NCBI RefSeq assembly: GCF_003289925.1
Contig: NZ_QLZQ01000001.1
Location: 496,001 to 560,000, forward strand
From: Planococcus maitriensis
GTDB taxonomy: Bacteria > Bacillota > Bacilli > Bacillales_A > Planococcaceae
DNA: 64,000 bases
Direction of reading: 5' to 3'
Shown: positions 8,673 to 16,723 of the stretch, piece after piece
How positions within the stretch are numbered: position 1 is the first letter of the stretch
Layout of the letters: every line of letters begins with the position of its first letter
Program-made: the position numbers and the translations under genes
Notes under the pieces: generated by a model
The model's database searches: none
The model's input: only the letters and a program-made list of their open reading frames with translations
What the model was told of the DNA's origin: nothing

Positions 8673-9611
8673 ATGACACAGCCAGAACCGACAACATGGG
8701 TCTGCCGCGTTCCGGTGACGAGCGTCTGGACCCATCCCGACAAAGTACGCGAAGTGGACGCTCAAGGCGTCGCGGATATGCCGGACATCAATAAATGGCG
8801 TGAAGCGATGAACCAGCAGGAAACAAAGGACCTTACCGAAAGCAATCGCCTTCAGACACAGCTGCTTTACGGGGAGCCTGTATTAATAGAAGAAATAGAT
8901 GGCACTTGGGCAAAGATCATTGCGCCTTGGCAGCCATCCCATAAAGACGAACGCGGCTATCCGGGATGGGTGCCTTTAGCGCACCTGAAAGAACTCGGTT
9001 CAGCCGCGGATCGAGGCTATGCGCGCGTAACAGCCGATAAAGCGCAATTATGGTCGCCAGAACGCCGGCCGGTCGCGCAGCTGCCATTCAACAGCCTGCT
9101 TCCGGTCAAGGACGCAGACGAAAGCCGTGTCCATGTCCATACTCCGGATGGCGACGCTTATATCGAAGCCAAGCATGTCCAGCTCGTCCCATCGCCTGAA
9201 CAGATTCCGCTCGGGAGCGGCCAGGCGATTGCAGACGCGGCGGAGCGCTTTTTAGGCTTGCAATATTTCTGGGGCGGCATGTCGAGCTTCGGCTATGACT
9301 GTTCGGGATTCTCCCATCATATGCTGAAAGCGAATGGCCTATACATATCACGCGATGCCGGAGACCAGTCAACGGAAGGAATGGAAATCGACCGCCTCGA
9401 CCCTGGGGCCTGGCAAGCAGGGGATCTATTATTCTTCGCTTACGAAGAAGGGCAAGGGCAACTCCATCATGTCGGCATTTACTGCGGCGATGGCATGATG
9501 ATCCATTCGCCGACATCCGGCAAAGCCATTGAAATCATCCGTCTCGAAGGCACGGTCTACGACAAGGAATTATGTGCCGTCCGCAGATTTACACAGGAGG
9601 AAACAACATGA
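8673..9611 (+). CDS. ykfC: NlpC/P60 gamma-D-glutamyl-L-diamino acid endopeptidase (YkfC)
   Basis: Cysteine peptidase (312 aa) that cleaves the gamma-D-Glu-diaminopimelate bond of murein peptides carrying a free N-terminal L-Ala. Two SH3-like domains occupy about residues 1-180. The catalytic domain holds Cys210 (YDCSGF) and the His pair at about 265-266 (LHHVGIYCGDG). No signal peptide is seen, which agrees with an intracellular recycling role like its B. subtilis and B. cereus relatives. The reading frame is open further upstream inside ykfB, but GGAGAGG 7-10 bases before ATG 8673 fixes the start. Its stop overlaps the ykfD start (ATGA). Confidence 0.93.
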   Translation: MTQPEPTTWVCRVPVTSVWTHPDKVREVDAQGVADMPDINKWREAMNQQETKDLTESNRLQTQLLYGEPVLIEEIDGTWAKIIAPWQPSHKDERGYPGWVPLAHLKELGSAADRGYARVTADKAQLWSPERRPVAQLPFNSLLPVKDADESRVHVHTPDGDAYIEAKHVQLVPSPEQIPLGSGQAIADAAERFLGLQYFWGGMSSFGYDCSGFSHHMLKANGLYISRDAGDQSTEGMEIDRLDPGAWQAGDLLFFAYEEGQGQLHHVGIYCGDGMMIHSPTSGKAIEIIRLEGTVYDKELCAVRRFTQEETT

Positions 9612-10570
9612 CGAACGAAACTTTATTGTCCGTACAGGAACTCAAGCGCCATTTCGACCTCGGCAAAGACACGATCTTAAAAGCGGTTGACGGCATTTCA
9701 TTTGATATCAAGCGCGGCGAAACCTTTGGGCTCGTAGGAGAGTCAGGCTGCGGCAAATCGACAGCCGGCCGGACCATCATGGGCTTGTACAGCTCGACCG
9801 ACGGCAAAGTCGAATACGACGGCGTCGATATCCATAAAATGTCCGACAAGGACCGCTTCGATTATTTGCGCAATATGCAGATGATCTTCCAGGACCCATA
9901 CGCATCGCTCAATCCGCGTTCAACCGTCTTTGAGATTATCGCTGAACCGATGCAGGTCCACGGGCTGCATAAAAATAAAAAGGAATTGCAGGCGCGTGTC
10001 CATCAATTGCTGGAAGATGTCGGCTTGAACCGCGACCATGCCAACCGGTACCCGCATGAATTCTCCGGCGGGCAAAGGCAGCGCATCGGCATCGCCCGCG
10101 CGTTGTCGCTTGACCCGGATTTCATCATTGCGGACGAACCGATCTCGGCACTCGATGTTTCGGTCCAAGCCCAAGTCGTCATGCTCCTGCAGAAGCTACA
10201 GAAGGAAAAGGGATTGACGTATTTGTTCATCGCGCATGATCTCAGCATGGTCAAATATATATCAGACCGCATCGGCGTCATGTACTTGGGACATATGGTC
10301 GAACTCACGACAGCCGACCAGCTGTATGACAAGCCGCTTCATCCCTATACGGAAGCCTTATTGTCGGCGATTCCGATTCCCGATCCAGACATCGAGGAAG
10401 CCCGCGAACGCGTCATTTTGGAAGGCGAATTGCCCAGCCCGATCGACCCGCCGAGCGGCTGTGTGTTCCGGACGCGCTGCCCGCATGCGATGGGCATCTG
10501 TGCAGAGAAAAAGCCGGCATGGCAGGAAAAAGAACCCGGCCATTATGTCGCCTGTCATTTATATGAGTAA
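9608..10570 (+). CDS. ykfD: Oligopeptide ABC transporter ATP-binding protein (YkfD)
   Basis: OppF/DppF-type ATPase (320 aa). Walker A GESGCGKS is near residues 46-53, the signature FSGGQRQRIGIARALSL near 152-168, and Walker B FIIADEPISALD near 173-184. The C-terminal domain has the FRTRCPHAMGIC cysteine motif of peptide transporters. The start overlaps the ykfC stop by four bases, behind AGGAGGAAACAAC. Because dppABCDE encodes only one ATPase here, YkfD is the natural partner of DppD, so the two clusters probably build one transporter (inference). Confidence 0.92.
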   Translation: MTNETLLSVQELKRHFDLGKDTILKAVDGISFDIKRGETFGLVGESGCGKSTAGRTIMGLYSSTDGKVEYDGVDIHKMSDKDRFDYLRNMQMIFQDPYASLNPRSTVFEIIAEPMQVHGLHKNKKELQARVHQLLEDVGLNRDHANRYPHEFSGGQRQRIGIARALSLDPDFIIADEPISALDVSVQAQVVMLLQKLQKEKGLTYLFIAHDLSMVKYISDRIGVMYLGHMVELTTADQLYDKPLHPYTEALLSAIPIPDPDIEEARERVILEGELPSPIDPPSGCVFRTRCPHAMGICAEKKPAWQEKEPGHYVACHLYE

Positions 10571-10579
10571 GTGAAACAG

Positions 10580-10608
10580 GTGAAATCACCATAAATTTAT
10601 GCTATAAT
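10580..10608 (+). promoter_or_regulatory. Promoter of the ykvS-like gene
   Basis: A perfect TATAAT (10603-10608) preceded by TGC is an extended -10 element. GTGAAA lies 17 bp upstream and matches the -35 consensus at four of six bases. Transcription would start near 10615. Confidence 0.6.
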
Positions 10609-10648
10609 AGAAAGATAATGTTTTCATTATAGAGAGGCGTGGATAACT

Positions 10649-10879
10649 ATGGCATTTCAACCCCATGAAAAAGAAGTATCTGAATTTGTAGCGGCCCGCA
10701 AAATCGGCGAATGGATTTCATTCACCCGTAACGGCGTCGACGTCAACGGAACCATCTTCAAAATTATGGACAACTCGGTGATCGTCGAAATCTCACCAGA
10801 AGACGCCAAGGAAATCGGCGCTGCTTCCAACATGACCGTAATTTCACATAAGAAATACAAGATTGTCGCAGATCAATAA
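10649..10879 (+). CDS. DUF2187 / YkvS family protein
   Basis: A 76-residue soluble protein with the YkvS/DUF2187 pattern: a charged N-terminus, then a KOW-like beta barrel containing GEWISFTRNGVDVNGTIFKI and a C-terminal VISHKKYKIV strand. The function of the family is unknown. AGAGGCG precedes the ATG. It stands alone between its own promoter and terminator, immediately after the ykf genes. Confidence 0.85.
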   Translation: MAFQPHEKEVSEFVAARKIGEWISFTRNGVDVNGTIFKIMDNSVIVEISPEDAKEIGAASNMTVISHKKYKIVADQ

Positions 10880-10881
10880 AC

Positions 10882-10909
10882 GAAACCTCCGCAGCTGCGG
10901 AGGTTTTTT
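10882..10909 (+). terminator. Terminator of the ykvS-like gene
   Basis: The perfect hairpin CCTCCGCAGCTGCGGAGG is followed by six T residues. Confidence 0.9.
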
Positions 10910-10979
10910 CGTTCTATGAAATTAAGTGAAGTTAGCGAGTGTTTTTATGTGGAAATATTGCTATTTTCTATTTGAGTTT

Positions 10980-11620
10980 GACTTAATAGTCGCCGCCTTG
11001 CTTTGGGTTGGCCTTTGGCAGTAATGAATTGGCGAAAGTCAATTGAGCCAATTCATCTGCGATGCTTGAGCGTAGCGAAAGTTGAGCAAGCCGTTTCATA
11101 CGATTATTGGGTGCAGCTTTTCTCCTGCTGCGTCGGCTCACCCTTGGCGCCGGCGGCTGAGAGATTTCATTGAGAAAGGTGCGATTAGTTGAATCCGCTT
11201 CTGTAACTAGTTGCCGGCTAGTTGGGTAATCACTTCCCGAGATGCGGCAACTGGTACTTTGGCGGTTGTATCGAAAATATTGTTGGTGGAACAGAATTAA
11301 CAAGACTCTGCATAGCAAAGGTGACGTGAACTACAAAACATCACGCATTTCCACATTTTCTATTGAGTGGACAAAAGAAGTTTTTTTACCTTTAAAACTG
11401 ACGACGTAGTGGAAGGGGCCGACTCCGGGAGGATCAGCGAGACAATTGAGACCCTGCAAGCGAATACGCGAAAGGTATTGAGCGTATTTGTTTGCGAAGC
11501 TCGAACATCGTGAGAGTTGAGCAGGTGTGGTTTTGCGCAGCGACGAAGCGGCTCAATGCGAGCCCTCCGGAAAGCGTGCCCCTGCAACGAAGTCGAAAAG
11601 CGGAAGCTTTTCCAATCACT
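10980..11620 (-). repeat. Composite dispersed repeat, copy 1 (reverse orientation)
   Basis: Read on the reverse strand, an A module (about 11620 to 11375) begins with GGAAAAGCTTCCGCTTTTCG and ends with GGCCCCTTCCACTACGTC. A linker follows with AAATGCGTGATGTTTTGTAG and TCTCGGGAAGTGATTACCC. A B module (about 11200 to 10983) then contains AATGAAATCTCTCAGCCGCC, GGCGCCAAGGGTGAGCCG and AAAGCAAGGCGGCGACTATT. The same order recurs at 29, 35 and 47 kb. The open frames within it are by-products of repeat composition and no protein call is supported. Confidence 0.8.
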
Positions 11621-11807
11621 TCTCTTCCAATCACTTCTTTTTCATTACTTCGCCCTTTACTAATTTGAAATTCACCACAATCCTATGCCATTCGTCTCAA
11701 AGCCACCAAATATTGAAAATTGTGGCAGGGAATCCGTTTCAAAGCGTATGTTTTTTTGGTAAAGTAAAACTAAGCAGAACGCCATTTGCCTGAAAGGACT
11801 TAGACGC
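11621..11807. other. Intergenic stretch before the membrane-protein pair
   Basis: No gene is seen. A short direct repeat of CCAATCACTTCT occurs at about 11614-11640, at the outer edge of the composite repeat. GAAAGGA at about 11792 is the ribosome site of the next gene. Confidence 0.4.
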
Positions 11808-12497
11808 ATGATATCTGATTTTAAATTTTGGCATTTCTTCCTGAATCAAGGCCAACTCATACATAATTTACGGCACACTGAAATGAGGCAAATCAATAAG
11901 CGGCTGGCCGTCATTCTTGTGCTCGGTTTGATCGTATTCGCCTTGCCTGAAATCTGGGGGATGAACACCGGATCGCTCACGCCGCTGCTTGCGGCAGGCA
12001 TGTTCGACGGCTACACACTCGCGCGCTGGACTTCGCTTGTCGGCACCTTGCTGTGGGGCGGCTTGTATTTAAGTTTCCATCTCTACATCGCCGCGTATCT
12101 GTACGGCCGGATCATCGGCATCCCGTGGAAGGCGATGATCGTCATGCAAGCTTACGTTACGGCATTGTTGGTGCTGGAAAAAGGCTTGATTTTCGGTATA
12201 TTCGCATGGAACGGCTACACGATGGCGTTTTCCCCGTTTTCATTCGGGCCGATCGCGGCAACGCTCCTGGAAAACAGCTACCTGATTTATTTCTTTAACC
12301 AATTGACCTTATTCACCTCATTGATCATCGCGATTCAATACCGCTTCATCAAAAACTTTTCACGCGTATCACCGAAAGTTATCTTGCTTTCGCTGATCAT
12401 CATCCATCTGCTCTCGGCATTGTTCGTCGCGCTGTTCAGCCAGATTCCAGTTGACGAAATGCTCCGTGACTTTATGCAAGGGGGGCCGATCCTATGA
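11808..12497 (+). CDS. Polytopic membrane protein, possibly Yip1-like
   Basis: A 229-residue protein with about five membrane segments, at residues near 33-48, 75-100, 105-130, 155-180 and 190-215. A soluble N-terminus of about 28 residues precedes them. The size and layout resemble Yip1-domain proteins that accompany envelope transport genes, but no diagnostic motif is certain. GAAAGGA lies 9 bases before the ATG. Its last four bases overlap the start of the next gene (ATGA), so the two are translationally coupled and should work together. Confidence 0.6.
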   Translation: MISDFKFWHFFLNQGQLIHNLRHTEMRQINKRLAVILVLGLIVFALPEIWGMNTGSLTPLLAAGMFDGYTLARWTSLVGTLLWGGLYLSFHLYIAAYLYGRIIGIPWKAMIVMQAYVTALLVLEKGLIFGIFAWNGYTMAFSPFSFGPIAATLLENSYLIYFFNQLTLFTSLIIAIQYRFIKNFSRVSPKVILLSLIIIHLLSALFVALFSQIPVDEMLRDFMQGGPIL

Positions 12498-13801
12498 ACC
12501 GCTTTTTCTTTATCGGCTTGTCCATTGCCGTCGTCGCGTTTTTGACCTCGAACTTCCTGTTGCTGTTCGGTGAGAAAAGCATCATTTCAAAAGAATTGTA
12601 TGTCAGCGAATACGAACAGGCGTATACCCATACATATACGGAAACTTTGCCGAAGGAAGCATTGACGGCACCGCAGGAGACGATGGAAATCTATGTCCAG
12701 GACCATGAAGCGCTCGAACAATGGCTTGTCAAAGAAGGCGATGCCGTAACGGCGGGTGCTGAACTGGCACGCTTGAATGAAAGCGAATCGGAAGACCAGC
12801 GCGCCATTTGGCAATCCGAACAAAGTGCGCTCCAGTCAGAACGCAGTGAAGTCCAGTCCACGTTGCAGGAACTGGCGCAGGCGCGCGCATCGCAAGACAG
12901 CAGCGTCTCCGAAAACTCGAATAACAGCTCCAGCTATCCAGGGCTCGGCCCAGATATGGAACAGGAACTGAGCATGGACGTCAACGTCTCGGTCGGTGTG
13001 GAAGTGCCGGAAGACGGCGCATATGCTTCGGGCATCGCCCAAGCCCAGCAGCGCCTGGCAGCCATTGATTCGGAACTGGCGGTCGTCGAAGCACAGCTCG
13101 CGCAAAGCCAGGAAAATCCGGCGCTCATCAGCCCGGTCGAAGGGACGGTCGCGAGCATCAACCGCGACACCGAACCGCTTAGCATCGAGATCTACAATAA
13201 CGAAAGGGAATTCGTCACCTATCTATTGGAAGATGAATGGCACGAAGTCGAACAGGCAGACCGCGTATTCATCCAGGCGCCAGGCATTGAAGGCGCGATT
13301 GCTGGAACGGTCCGCAGCGTGTCCGAAATCCCGGCGGAAGAATCGAAATGGTTCGAAGCGTACCGTAATCTCGGCCGCATCGAACAAAACAACCCGATCG
13401 CCTTTTACGAAGTGCGCATCGCCCCTGAAACCCCCTTGCAGGACACGATGCCTTTTGGCAGCAATGTCAACGCGGAAATCACGCTGGAGGAAGCACAAGA
13501 TGCGATTGCCCTAAGCGATGGCTGGGTTTATGATGACGACAACACGGCAGGCACTGCCTATACCTTGAACATCGACGGACGCCCGAATGCCGTACCAGTC
13601 GAAATCGCTTTTGCCCAGCATGGACGCGTCGTTCTTGCGGGTGGCATGGAAGCGGGGAACATCGCCATCAATGAAGAACAGCTTCACGATTATCCAGGAC
13701 GGCCGAAGCTCTTCATGCCGTTCCCGAGCCGGACGCCGGACTTCAACTATGCGAAGAACACAGAATGGCGCGCCTATATCGAATATTTATTGGCGCGCTA
13801 A
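12494..13801 (+). CDS. Membrane-fusion (HlyD-like) protein
   Basis: A 435-residue protein with one N-terminal membrane anchor (residues about 5-26). A lipoyl-like half motif follows near residues 65-95 (LVKEGDAVTAGAELARL). A Glu/Gln/Ser-rich coiled-coil hairpin spans about 95-210, interrupted by an acidic stretch. The second lipoyl half is ISPVEGTVASINRD at about 212-225, with beta-barrel domains after it. This is the plan of periplasmic-adaptor-like proteins of Gram-positive exporters. No ABC ATPase or permease is adjacent; the only partner is the upstream membrane protein. Substrate unknown. Confidence 0.7.
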   Translation: MNRFFFIGLSIAVVAFLTSNFLLLFGEKSIISKELYVSEYEQAYTHTYTETLPKEALTAPQETMEIYVQDHEALEQWLVKEGDAVTAGAELARLNESESEDQRAIWQSEQSALQSERSEVQSTLQELAQARASQDSSVSENSNNSSSYPGLGPDMEQELSMDVNVSVGVEVPEDGAYASGIAQAQQRLAAIDSELAVVEAQLAQSQENPALISPVEGTVASINRDTEPLSIEIYNNEREFVTYLLEDEWHEVEQADRVFIQAPGIEGAIAGTVRSVSEIPAEESKWFEAYRNLGRIEQNNPIAFYEVRIAPETPLQDTMPFGSNVNAEITLEEAQDAIALSDGWVYDDDNTAGTAYTLNIDGRPNAVPVEIAFAQHGRVVLAGGMEAGNIAINEEQLHDYPGRPKLFMPFPSRTPDFNYAKNTEWRAYIEYLLAR

Positions 13802-13803
13802 GC

Positions 13804-13834
13804 AAAACCTCCGGGATTTCCGGAGGTTTTTTTG
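13804..13834 (+). terminator. Terminator after the HlyD-like gene
   Basis: The hairpin CCTCCGG-gattt-CCGGAGG is followed by seven T residues. Confidence 0.9.
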
Positions 13835-13978
13835 GTGGCGATGAACTAGGGAGAGCACAAACTCTGCTCTTTAAGTAGGCGCAGCGAAAGCCCCGGCGAA
13901 ACTTGCGCTTAATTTACGGGCGCCATTGGTGTACGATAGACACAATACATTACAGCCATTGATCGGAGTGGAATATCC

Positions 13979-14251
13979 ATGAAAGAAACAGATTGGCGCT
14001 TCCGCGTCGCGCACCGGGAAGCCTGGATCGGCCTCGGCCTTGCGCTCTTCAACTTCATCTGGTGGTTCGCTTTCGCCTACGGGCTCGGCAATCGCCCGGT
14101 CGAAGAATACACGTACATATTCGGCTTGCCCGATTGGTTTTTCTATAGCTGCATCGTCGGCTTCCTGGTCATGGCCGTGCTCGTCACGGTCGTCGTCAAG
14201 TTTTTCTTTGTCGATGTGCCATTTGACGAAGAACAGGAGGAGAACCGATGA
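13979..14251 (+). CDS. yhdT: YhdT family (DUF997) symporter accessory protein
   Basis: A 90-residue protein with two membrane segments (residues about 17-35 and 52-76) and the family start KETDWRFRVAHREAWIGLGL. YhdT/DUF997 proteins are encoded next to sodium/pantothenate symporters, as here, where the stop overlaps the panF start (ATGA). A GGAGTG site lies 9 bases before the ATG. The role as a small subunit or stabiliser of PanF is inferred from this conserved pairing. Confidence 0.85.
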   Translation: MKETDWRFRVAHREAWIGLGLALFNFIWWFAFAYGLGNRPVEEYTYIFGLPDWFFYSCIVGFLVMAVLVTVVVKFFFVDVPFDEEQEENR

Positions 14252-15723
14252 ACTATTCAGTCCTCATTCCCATGATCGTCTTTTTGATCATCATCTTTTT
14301 CATTGGCTATTGGTCGAGCAAGAAACTGGCCGGCTCTTCGAATTTCATCAGTGATTACTTCCTCGGGGGCCGCGAGCTTGGCGGTTTTGTGCTGGCGATG
14401 ACGATGGTCGCGACATACGGCAGTGCATCAAGTTTCCTCGGCGGGCCCGGGACCGCCTATACGATCGGCTTTGGCTGGGTGCTGCTGGCGATGACCCAAG
14501 TCGTCACCGGTTACTTCGTCTTGATGATCCTCGGGAAAAAATACGCCATCATGGCGCGGCGCTATAACGCGGTGACGATGATCGATTTCCTGAAAGCCCG
14601 CTACAATAGCACAGCTGTCGTTTTATTATCGGCGCTTAGCATCATCATCTTCCTGTTTTCCGCGATGGCTGCCCAGTGGATCGGCGGCGCGCGGCTGATC
14701 GAGTCCTTGACCGGTCTCAGTTATCAATCGGCCTTGTTCCTGTTTGCCGTCAGTGTCCTCGTCTATGTGACGATCGGCGGTTTCCGCGCTGTCGCTTTGA
14801 CCGATGCGGTGCAAGGGGCGGTCATGCTCGTCGGCACGCTCGTCTTGCTAATCGCGGTCATCATCTCGGGCGGCGGGATCTCGAACATCATGCAGGATTT
14901 GATCAACGAAAACCCGAACCTGGTCACGCCGTACGGGGCGGAAGGCAATCTCAGCGCCGCGTACGTATCGTCTTTCTGGATTCTCGTCGGTGTCGGCGTC
15001 GTCGGGTTGCCGCAAATCGCGGTGCGTGCGATGTCCTATAAAAATGCGCGCTCGATGCACCGTGCGCTGATTATCGGCACGATCGTCACCGGCTTCATCA
15101 TGCTCAATATGCATTTGATCGGCGTTTTCGCCCGCCCGATCCTTCCGGGCATCGATGTCGGGGACAAGGTCATCCCGCTCATCGCGCTGGAAACTTTGCC
15201 GTCTTGGGTTGCGGGCATCGTCCTCGCAGCTCCGATGGCGGCGATCATGTCGACGGTCGATTCACTGCTTCTGCTCGTCAGCTCATCGATTGTCAAAGAT
15301 GTCTATTTGAACTACGTCAAACCCGATGCAAGCCTCAAGACCATTAAACGCATGTCGTTCGGGGTCACCGGGATTCTCGGGGTAATCGTCTTCTTGCTGG
15401 CGCTCGATCCGCCTGATTTGCTGATTTTCTTGAACTTATTCGCGTTCGGCGGCCTCGAAGCGGCGTTCATCTGGCCGATCGTACTCGGGCTTTACTGGAA
15501 ATGGGGCAATAAATACGGGGCGATCGCGAGCATGGCGACAGGGATATTCAGCTATATCGCACTTCATTTCTATAACATCGAAAACGGCAATTTATTCGGC
15601 GTCCATACGGTGACCTTGCCGGTCATCTTGTCGCTTCTTGCCTTTATCGTCTTCAGCTTGCTGATCAACAGGCAGGCATATGATTACAACGCCATTCTAT
15701 ACAGAAACGAAAAACAAGCGTAA
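14248..15723 (+). CDS. panF: Sodium/pantothenate symporter PanF
   Basis: Sodium:solute symporter family protein (491 aa) with about 13 membrane segments. It has the SSS motifs YFLGGRELGGFVLAMTMVAT near residues 36-55, and the conserved region with GLPQIAVRAMSYKNARSMHR in the middle of the protein. The AAIMSTVDSLLLLVSSS segment contributes to the sodium site. Pairing with a YhdT subunit strongly favours pantothenate as substrate over proline or other solutes. AGGAGG precedes the ATG inside the yhdT end. Confidence 0.88.
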   Translation: MNYSVLIPMIVFLIIIFFIGYWSSKKLAGSSNFISDYFLGGRELGGFVLAMTMVATYGSASSFLGGPGTAYTIGFGWVLLAMTQVVTGYFVLMILGKKYAIMARRYNAVTMIDFLKARYNSTAVVLLSALSIIIFLFSAMAAQWIGGARLIESLTGLSYQSALFLFAVSVLVYVTIGGFRAVALTDAVQGAVMLVGTLVLLIAVIISGGGISNIMQDLINENPNLVTPYGAEGNLSAAYVSSFWILVGVGVVGLPQIAVRAMSYKNARSMHRALIIGTIVTGFIMLNMHLIGVFARPILPGIDVGDKVIPLIALETLPSWVAGIVLAAPMAAIMSTVDSLLLLVSSSIVKDVYLNYVKPDASLKTIKRMSFGVTGILGVIVFLLALDPPDLLIFLNLFAFGGLEAAFIWPIVLGLYWKWGNKYGAIASMATGIFSYIALHFYNIENGNLFGVHTVTLPVILSLLAFIVFSLLINRQAYDYNAILYRNEKQA

Positions 15724-15767
15724 AATAAAGGGCTATATCTGGAATAAGGGAAAGAAGGGCTGCACTT

Positions 15768-16682
15768 TTGACTCCATGGAAAGTTTACGGCATCTTAACA
15801 TCGGTCATGGTCGTGTGGGGCTTCAACCTCGCGGCGGTCAAGTATTTATTGGTATTTGTCGACCCGGTCACGCTGACGGCATTTCGGATCTTGCTGGCAG
15901 GGGTGACGGTGCTGATCATCCTGGCATCGCTCGGCATGATGCGCTGGCCCAAGCGCAGCGACTGGAAATATATATTGCTCGGGGCCTTGCTCAATGTCGT
16001 GGCGCATCATTATTTCCTGTCCCAGGGCTTGGCGATCACTTCCGGGACGAACGCCGGTTTGATCCTCGGGACCGGGCCGATGCTGACAGCGGTCCTGGTG
16101 TCGCTGATCATGCGCAATGTGCCGTCCAGGCTGCAATGGCTCGGGGTGGCCATCGGTTTTGCCGGTGTCGCCACAACGGTCATGGTCGGAGGCGACTCGG
16201 CGTCCGGCATGAGTATTGGGGATTTATTGGTCTTCATCTCCATCTTGGCTCAAGTGTTCAGCTATATTGTCATAGCGAATGCAGCGCGTTCACTTGATCC
16301 GCGCCTGCTGACGGGATACATGCTCGTCACGGGAGCGGCCGTATTATTCATCATCGCGCTCATCCAGGAACCGGGAGAAATTGCCGCATTCGGGGATGTG
16401 CCAACATCGTTCTGGCTGGCGTTCTTCTTTTCGGGGATGCTCGGGACAGCGGTCGGGCATATGCTCTATAATTACTCGATTGGCCAGGCAGGACCGACAA
16501 AAGCGGCAATTTTCATGAACCTGAATACGCTGTTCTCGCTCGTGGCAGCAAGCCTCATTCTTGGCGAAACGATTACACCCGGTCATTTGGTGGGCCTTGT
16601 GCTCATTGTCATTGGCGTGATATTCGGATCAGGGGCAGCGGAAGATTTGCTTCGCAAACGCAGGAAACGGCTCCCCGTGTGA
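15768..16682 (+). CDS. DMT family (EamA) transporter
   Basis: A 304-residue protein with ten predicted membrane segments arranged as two EamA repeats (about 1-140 and 150-292). Features include an early VVWGFN motif, and GTAVGHMLYNYSIGQAGPTKAAIFMNLNTLFSLVAAS in the second repeat, which precedes the conserved LGE. The start is a TTG at 15768 behind AAGAAGGG; no ATG fits in frame. EamA proteins export amino acids or other metabolites, and the substrate is not predictable here. Confidence 0.85.
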   Translation: MTPWKVYGILTSVMVVWGFNLAAVKYLLVFVDPVTLTAFRILLAGVTVLIILASLGMMRWPKRSDWKYILLGALLNVVAHHYFLSQGLAITSGTNAGLILGTGPMLTAVLVSLIMRNVPSRLQWLGVAIGFAGVATTVMVGGDSASGMSIGDLLVFISILAQVFSYIVIANAARSLDPRLLTGYMLVTGAAVLFIIALIQEPGEIAAFGDVPTSFWLAFFFSGMLGTAVGHMLYNYSIGQAGPTKAAIFMNLNTLFSLVAASLILGETITPGHLVGLVLIVIGVIFGSGAAEDLLRKRRKRLPV

Positions 16683-16692
16683 GCCGTTTTTT
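16665..16692 (+). terminator. Terminator overlapping the end of the DMT gene
   Basis: AAACGGCTC pairs with GAGCCGTTT and six T residues follow. The stem includes the stop codon of the upstream gene (TGA at 16680-16682). Confidence 0.75.
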
Positions 16693-16723
16693 CTATAGTG
16701 GAATAGTGAAAGGAGAATGATTG

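Noticed and set aside
10983-11318. 111-codon reverse-strand frame ending in a PKQGGDY-like sequence
   Set aside because: It lies wholly inside composite repeat copy 1, and similar peptides arise from the other repeat copies in different frames. There is no ribosome site and no domain.
10980-11620. Insertion sequence with transposase
   Set aside because: No transposase-like frame or clear terminal inverted repeats were found; it is reported as a non-coding repeat.
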